Source of the DNA: Candidatus Izemoplasma sp.
GTDB taxonomy: Bacteria > Bacillota_I > Bacilli_A > Izemoplasmatales > Izemoplasmataceae
Direction of reading: 5' to 3'
Length of the DNA stretch: 50,180 nt
Assembly (NCBI GenBank): GCA_007131405.1
Contig: SLQR01000024.1
Location: 1-50,180, forward strand
The notes under the pieces are model-generated. The model searched no databases. It was not told the DNA's origin and saw only the letters and a program-made list of their open reading frames with translations. Position numbers and translations under genes: made by a program. This document shows positions 45,677 through 50,180 of the stretch, one piece after another (within the stretch, counting starts at the first letter, position 1; every line of letters starts with the position of its first letter).

Positions 45677-46153
45677 ATGATTAAAATTTCTCAACAACAA
45701 AAACGATTATTATCGTATGGAATTTTCTTTGTAAGCATTATTATCTTACTGACAATATTTTTACCGTTGTTACGAATTAATGACTCGACTTACGCAGGTT
45801 ATGAAGTTGCATTCGGTAAAGAACTGATTGATATTGATCCATTTGGACTTGGATCAATAGCAAGTGCAAGATTGCCAATATCGTTCTTTGCGATAATTGC
45901 CTTTTTCTTACCAATTATCGGTGGAATTATCGGTCTCTTTTCACGCGGGATTGCGATTGTTAGCGGAGCATTCTTCTTAATTGCCTTTGTCTTGTTCCTT
46001 GTTCTACCAAATGAAGTTGTGATTGCTTACACGATTGCAGGGACAACCACCACAACTGAAGTGGACTGGTCATTAGCTTTTGGCGGCATTATCGCTGCTA
46101 TTGCGTCGGCGATTGGTGCTGGGTTAAGTTTAGTGTTTGCTCTAAAAAAATAA
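45677..46153 (+). CDS. Uncharacterised membrane protein, about four TM segments
   Basis: Start moved to ATG 45677 behind AAGGGA; several hydrophobic stretches; no family recognised. Confidence 0.7.
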   Translation: MIKISQQQKRLLSYGIFFVSIIILLTIFLPLLRINDSTYAGYEVAFGKELIDIDPFGLGSIASARLPISFFAIIAFFLPIIGGIIGLFSRGIAIVSGAFFLIAFVLFLVLPNEVVIAYTIAGTTTTTEVDWSLAFGGIIAAIASAIGAGLSLVFALKK

Positions 46154-46180
46154 GATGGAAATCTTTCCATCTTATTTTTA
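46144..46180. terminator. Bidirectional terminator between the membrane-protein gene and the convergent micro-ORF
   Basis: AAATAAGATGGAAA-TC-TTTCCATCTTATTTTT. Confidence 0.85.
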
Positions 46181-46181
46181 T

Positions 46182-46280
46182 TTATTTGATTTTGTTTGAT
46201 AGGTAAAATCAATTTGCTGATTGTAATAAGCCTCTAATGACTTCAATACTTTTTTAAATGTACTGCGTTTTTTCATGTAT
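46182..46280 (-). CDS. Putative 32-35 aa basic microprotein (absent from ORF track)
   Basis: Minus strand AAAGGAG then ATGAAATACATGAAAAAACGC...; translation M(KYM)KKRSTFKKVLKSLEAYYNQQIDFTYQTKSNK*; coordinates approximate to a few nt. Confidence 0.5.
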
Positions 46281-46311
46281 TTCATCTCCTTTATCATATA
46301 TACTTCGTTCT

Positions 46312-46376
46312 GGTGGCACAAGAAAGTGAACCAAAACGTGATGTAACAATGTTATTGATCTCACTTTCTCACCACC
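46312..46376 (-). other. Long imperfect hairpin in the leader of the microprotein transcript
   Basis: GGTGGCACAAGAAAGTGA (46312-46329) versus TCACTTTCTCACCACC (46361-46376); nested TAACA-A-TGTTA in the loop. Confidence 0.65.
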
Positions 46377-46436
46377 TATCAGAAATATTTTTCATTGGAG
46401 AAAAGATCAGTTTACATTTCTTACATTTACTTTCAT

Positions 46437-46465
46437 AGTATAAGTGAAAACTTCTTACATGTCAA
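46437..46465 (-). promoter_or_regulatory. Strong SigA-type promoter for the micro-ORF unit
   Basis: Minus strand TTGACA-N17-TATACT. Confidence 0.8.
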
Positions 46466-46485
46466 GTTTAACGCTAGATATAAAA

Positions 46486-46524
46486 TAAAAAAACCTGTAC
46501 AAAATCGCTTTGTACAGGTTTTCT
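46486..46524 (-). terminator. Terminator of the SPFH operon
   Basis: Minus strand AAAACCTGTACAAA-GCGAT-TTTGTACAGGTTTTTTTATTTT. Confidence 0.88.
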
Positions 46525-46536
46525 TTGCATGTTAAG

Positions 46537-47508
46537 TTATTTTTTAGCGGATGATGATTTTGCTTTATCCATAGAAATCTTTTCAGGTTTTTTTAAGTCA
46601 AAAGCTTCCGCAAGTGTCGATGCCATACCAACCATACCTTGCATATCCGATGGGATAATAAGTTTGGTTGCTTGTCCTTCTGCGACTTTCTCCATTGCCT
46701 TAAAGGCTTCGAGACGTAAGAATGCTTCGTCAGCACCGGCTTCTTTAATGAGCCCGATACCTTTAGCGGTTGCAGATTGAACTTTAAGGATAGCTTGTGA
46801 TTTACCTTCTGCTTCTAAGATACGTACTTGCTTCTCACCATCGGCGCGAAGAATTTGTGATTCACGTTCACCTTCGGCGGTAAGAATCGCAGAACGTTTG
46901 TTCCCTTCAGCAATAAGGATGGACTGACGTTTTTCACGTTCAGCACGCATTTGTTTTTCCATCGCTTCACGGATATCTTTTGGCGGAATAATGTTTTTAA
47001 GTTCAACACGATTAATTTTAATTCCCCAAGGATCCGTTGCTTCATCAAGAATTGAGCGCATTCTTTCGTTGATGACATCACGTGAAGTCAAGGATTCATC
47101 AAGTTCAAGATCCCCGATAATATTACGAAGCGTGGTTGCGGTTAAGTTTTCAATCGCTTTGATTGGATAGTTAACCCCGTAAGTGTAAAGTTTTGGATCC
47201 GTAATTTGGAAGAATACTACCGTATCGATCTGCATCGTTACGTTGTCTTTAGTAATAACAGGTTGTGGGTCGAAGTCAACAACTTGTTCCTTGATTGATA
47301 CTTTCATTTTAATGCGATCAACAAATGGCATGAGGAAATGAATTCCGACGTCCCATGTCACGTAGTAACCACCAAGACGTTCGACAATGAATCGATTTGC
47401 TTGGGTAACAATTGTAAAGCGTGTTGCTAAATACACTAAGACAATGATAATGATGGCTAAAGTAACCCAAAATGCTGGATTTTGATAAATGGATAAACTG
47501 TAAAGCAT
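46537..47508 (-). CDS. SPFH domain protein (stomatin/QmcA-like)
   Basis: 323 aa; N-terminal TM, RFIVERLGGYYVTWDVGIHFLMPFVDRI, IIPPKDIREAMEKQMRAEREKRQSILIAEGNKRSAILTAEGE. Confidence 0.95.
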   Translation of the reverse strand: MLYSLSIYQNPAFWVTLAIIIIVLVYLATRFTIVTQANRFIVERLGGYYVTWDVGIHFLMPFVDRIKMKVSIKEQVVDFDPQPVITKDNVTMQIDTVVFFQITDPKLYTYGVNYPIKAIENLTATTLRNIIGDLELDESLTSRDVINERMRSILDEATDPWGIKINRVELKNIIPPKDIREAMEKQMRAEREKRQSILIAEGNKRSAILTAEGERESQILRADGEKQVRILEAEGKSQAILKVQSATAKGIGLIKEAGADEAFLRLEAFKAMEKVAEGQATKLIIPSDMQGMVGMASTLAEAFDLKKPEKISMDKAKSSSAKK

Positions 47509-47536
47509 GAAAAGACCTCCTATAGTTTAATTTTTT

Positions 47537-48190
47537 TTAGAAAGGATATTTAATATCCTCAACGATGACACGTGTTTTTGAGAAATGATCACGTAATGTT
47601 TTTTTGTCGGTTCTTAAGACAATCATGTAAAGGTCAATGATTATACCGAAACCGAGGGTCATGACAAAGTAGAAGTATTTCCAGAAGAATTCACGCAGCA
47701 GAAGCGAAAGGATATTGATGTTCCCTGCTAAACGCAAGCGCATAAGTTTACGGCCAATAGAATGCCCTTTTGTGAGTAGCATGTAGGCGATATGGAATGC
47801 AGCAAAACCGAATACTCCATAGACTATGCTAAAGAATAAGTAACGGTTTCCGACGCCGTAAGCTTGCGGATAATTTTCTTCTGTGTAATGCTCGTTTATG
47901 GCATCGCGTTCATCACGAATGCGGTCGAGTTCGGTGTTAAATTCGGATTCGGTTATTTCTCCGTCTTCGTATTGATCACGAAGCTCATACTCTTCTGTGT
48001 TTAAGTCTCGTAGTTGTTCACTACGATCTTCTTGTAAAACTTGAAACGCTTCGTAGTGAATGTCAAAATCATCAACAGTGCTACGATAAATAGGTGCGGC
48101 GACTAGGGTGAAAGTAAAACTGATTAATGCGGCGATAAAGATGAAATCGGTAAAGAAAGCAATTGAGCGGCGGATTAGGCCTGCGTTCAT
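47537..48190 (-). CDS. RDD family membrane protein with charged helical loop
   Basis: 217 aa; LIRRSIAFFTDFIFIAALI, HSIGRKLMRLRL; charged segment between TM1 and TM2. Confidence 0.88.
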   Translation of the reverse strand: MNAGLIRRSIAFFTDFIFIAALISFTFTLVAAPIYRSTVDDFDIHYEAFQVLQEDRSEQLRDLNTEEYELRDQYEDGEITESEFNTELDRIRDERDAINEHYTEENYPQAYGVGNRYLFFSIVYGVFGFAAFHIAYMLLTKGHSIGRKLMRLRLAGNINILSLLLREFFWKYFYFVMTLGFGIIIDLYMIVLRTDKKTLRDHFSKTRVIVEDIKYPF

Positions 48191-48627
48191 AACTTAACCA
48201 CGATAAGTTTCACGCCTTCGATGGCTAATATTTCAACTTTCTCATCCACAAGAACAATTTCATCACCTGATGTTACAGCGGTCCAAAATTGACCGTCAAC
48301 TTTCACTTCGCCACGTTCACCGGGGCGAACTTCTTTTGTACATGTTGCAACTTTGCCAATTAAACGATCAGCATTGGTATTTACAAGATTAGTTCGGAAG
48401 TAATTTTTTGCAATCGGTCGAACACTTAATAACAATAAAATAGATACGCCAACAAAAGCCCCAATTTGATAGACGACGCCAAACCCGACGATGGCCAAAA
48501 TAAATGCAATAAGTGCACCAATACTGAACCAAACACTGGTTAAGTCCATGGTGTTTATTTCGATAAACGCAGCAATAAGGATAATTGCAAACCACAACAA
48601 GATAATTAATTCAAAATCAAAGCCCAT
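48187..48627 (-). CDS. NfeD family protein
   Basis: 146 aa; N-terminal TM segments, C-terminal OB-fold pattern GKVATCTKEVRPGERGEVKVDGQFWTAVTSGDEIVLVDEKVEILAIEGVKLIV. Confidence 0.92.
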   Translation of the reverse strand: MGFDFELIILLWFAIILIAAFIEINTMDLTSVWFSIGALIAFILAIVGFGVVYQIGAFVGVSILLLLSVRPIAKNYFRTNLVNTNADRLIGKVATCTKEVRPGERGEVKVDGQFWTAVTSGDEIVLVDEKVEILAIEGVKLIVVKL

Positions 48628-49014
48628 TTATAATACCTCCTCTGGTTGATTCAGGTCGATAATTAAAGCGTCGTCTTGTTTACTCCAAATCGTTTTAAAC
48701 TTGTAGGCGTTGTTATCCACCAAGTTTAACTTCGCTAACTTCGCTACCTCGAGCATGAATTTTTTATTACAAACCCGTGCGTAACTAGGTCTCACGGTAA
48801 TTTTATGACGCTTTTCTTCTGGAATAGCTCCGCGTTCATTCTCTTGCTTAGTTATCGGCTTAACGGCAATGCGTTTCGTAGCATGATCGATACCAAGCAA
48901 AACGCTGTAAGCGTGATCAAAATGCATGCTTGCGCTTTTATTAAGAGTAATATTTGAAAGGTAGAGCGTTGCAATTCCTTCGTTAGGTTTCTTTGATGTC
49001 CAAACGAACGACAT
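48628..49014 (-). CDS. Uncharacterised 128 aa soluble protein, first gene of the NfeD-RDD-SPFH operon
   Basis: RBS AAAGGAGG and promoter upstream; abuts NfeD; no family recognised. Confidence 0.8.
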   Translation of the reverse strand: MSFVWTSKKPNEGIATLYLSNITLNKSASMHFDHAYSVLLGIDHATKRIAVKPITKQENERGAIPEEKRHKITVRPSYARVCNKKFMLEVAKLAKLNLVDNNAYKFKTIWSKQDDALIIDLNQPEEVL

Positions 49015-49048
49015 AAACAGACCTCCTTTATATATAATTGATACACAA

Positions 49049-49077
49049 AGTATACCCCATAATTAGTCTATTTACAA
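49049..49077 (-). promoter_or_regulatory. Promoter of the uncharacterised-NfeD-RDD-SPFH operon
   Basis: Minus strand TTGTAA-N17-TATACT. Confidence 0.7.
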
Positions 49078-49107
49078 GATTATTATTTTTTATTATATAG
49101 TTCGTTA

Positions 49108-49135
49108 TTGACTGATTTGTTATTTTCGGTATACT
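49108..49135 (+). promoter_or_regulatory. Promoter of the TtcA-like gene
   Basis: TTGACT-N16-TATACT. Confidence 0.7.
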
Positions 49136-49160
49136 GTATAAGAGACTTTGAGGTGATGAT

Positions 49161-49970
49161 ATGAAAGAACAAGCAAGAAAGCTGGAAAAAGCAATAATTA
49201 AAACTTATCGAAAGGATATTTGGTCGAAATTTGTTAAGGCGATTAAAACATTTAATCTCATCGAAGATGGAGACCGTGTTTTAGTAGCGATGAGTGGAGG
49301 AAAGGATTCGTTTTTGCTTGCTAAACTCATGCAAGAACTCTTAAAACATCCACTCGTGGACTTTGAAGTAGTTTTTGTCTCAATGGATCCAGGCTACAGC
49401 GATGGGGATATGGGTCTTTTAAAACACACAGCGGATTTGCTTGATATCGATGTTCACATAGAACCTTACAATATTTTTAAAGTGGTGAATGAGATTTCGA
49501 AAGACTATCCATGTTACATGTGTGCACGTATGCGACGCGGATTTTTATACAGCATGGCAGAGAAGTATGACTGCAATAAGATGGCACTGGGTCATCACTT
49601 CGATGATGTGATTGAAACGACACTTTTAAATCTTTTTTATACAGGGTCGTTTAAGACGATGTTGCCGAAAATACGTTCAAAAAACTTTAAAGGGATTGAC
49701 CTAATCCGTCCGATGTACTTTATTAAAGAGAAAGCGGTTATTAACATTATGGAATCCAACGAAATTTACGCCATGGATTGTGGGTGTGATGTGGCTGCTG
49801 GGAAAACCGCTTCGAAACGCGAAGAGATTAAAGACCTTATTAAAACATTGCGAGCCATGCATAAAGATATTGATAAATCCATTTTCCGAGCTGCAGATAA
49901 CGTGAATTTAGACAATCTTCTCGGATGGGAAAAAGATGGGAAAAAGTTTCATTTTGATGATGAAGAATAA
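49161..49970 (+). CDS. TtcA-like PP-loop ATPase (tRNA 2-thiolation family)
   Basis: 269 aa; VAMSGGKDSFLLAKLM, CYMCARMRRGFLYSMAEKYDCNKMALGHHFDDVIETTLLNLFY. Confidence 0.9.
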   Translation: MKEQARKLEKAIIKTYRKDIWSKFVKAIKTFNLIEDGDRVLVAMSGGKDSFLLAKLMQELLKHPLVDFEVVFVSMDPGYSDGDMGLLKHTADLLDIDVHIEPYNIFKVVNEISKDYPCYMCARMRRGFLYSMAEKYDCNKMALGHHFDDVIETTLLNLFYTGSFKTMLPKIRSKNFKGIDLIRPMYFIKEKAVINIMESNEIYAMDCGCDVAAGKTASKREEIKDLIKTLRAMHKDIDKSIFRAADNVNLDNLLGWEKDGKKFHFDDEE

Positions 49971-50002
49971 AGGGATGTTCCACGTGGAACATTCCTTTTA
50001 TT
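49969..50002. terminator. Intrinsic-terminator-like hairpin between convergent TtcA-like gene and mnmE, containing parS
   Basis: AAAGGGATGTTCCACGTGGAACATTCCTTTTATTT: 13 pairs (one G-U) plus T-tract. Confidence 0.7.
49976..49991. promoter_or_regulatory. parS centromere site (ParB binding)
   Basis: TGTTCCACGTGGAACA, perfect 16-bp palindrome with the CACGTG core, in an origin-proximal position. Confidence 0.9.
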
Positions 50003-50180
50003 TACCAAGGCAAAACTTTGAAAACAATTCATCAAGCAAGGTGGTTGATTTGGTATCGCCAATAATTTCACCAAGCGCTTCCCAGGCGGTTTTGAGATCG
50101 ATTTCAATCATGTCAACAGGCAATAAATCGTTGGCAGATTGTTGGGCATCTTTTACGGCTTGATACGCTTGTTGCATAAG
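49998..50180 (-). CDS. mnmE: tRNA uridine-5-carboxymethylaminomethyl synthesis GTPase MnmE, C-terminal part (truncated by window end)
   Basis: Reverse complement reads LMQQAYQAVKDAQQSANDLLPVDMIEIDLKTAWEALGEIIGDTKSTTLLDELFSKFCLGK*; FCxGK C-terminus is the MnmE signature. Confidence 0.94.
   Translation of the reverse strand, partial: LMQQAYQAVKDAQQSANDLLPVDMIEIDLKTAWEALGEIIGDTKSTTLLDELFSKFCLGK

Noticed and set aside
46312-46376. Possible MITE or insertion-sequence remnant from the terminal inverted repeats
   Set aside because: No target-site duplication, only 65 bp, no transposase similarity, and it sits correctly between promoter and RBS, so a leader hairpin is the simpler reading.
49936-50163. 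75 aa plus-strand ORF at the right edge
   Set aside because: Frame-shifted overlap of the TtcA-like gene 3' end and antisense to mnmE.

Overview
Window of about 50 kb spanning the replication origin of a low-GC Firmicutes/Mollicutes-type bacterium. Lineage is inferred from gene content only. TGA is used as a stop (e.g. end of aroA and rnmV), so the standard code applies. Core order is jag-yidC-rnpA-rpmH (minus strand) | oriC | dnaA-dnaN-yaaA-recF-gyrB-gyrA-serS (plus strand). Left arm: purine and one-carbon genes (guanine permease with a guanine riboswitch, purB, folD, fhs, purA), a seven-gene plus-strand shikimate operon (aroA-aroB-aroC-chorismate mutase-aroE/aroK fusion-aroQ-aroF), mfd and pth. 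Right arm: pepA, YgiQ, HIT, HAD, pta, dgk-rnmV-ksgA-ispE-spoVG-prs, asnS, and an uncharacterised-NfeD-RDD-SPFH membrane operon. It ends with a TtcA-like gene, a parS site and the 3' end of mnmE. RNA elements: one guanine riboswitch, two T-boxes (serS, asnS) and many intrinsic terminators. Genes absent from the ORF track that I add: rpmH, partial mnmE, and a 32-35 aa micro-ORF with its own promoter, hairpin leader and terminator. I saw no mobile elements, CRISPR arrays, tRNAs or rRNAs. Observations most worth checking: (1) the orphan promoter-hairpin-micro-ORF unit at about 46146-46465; (2) a perfect 16-bp parS palindrome forming the core of an intrinsic-terminator-like hairpin; (3) abutting 8-bp DnaA-box-like repeats at oriC; (4) the AroE-AroK fusion; (5) the NfeD/RDD/SPFH operon with an unknown first gene and a SHOCT-like motif in the RDD loop; (6) the purA leader with an inverted repeat inside its promoter. 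Most of the window is conserved housekeeping sequence, and I found no clear evidence of a wholly new defence or mobile system.
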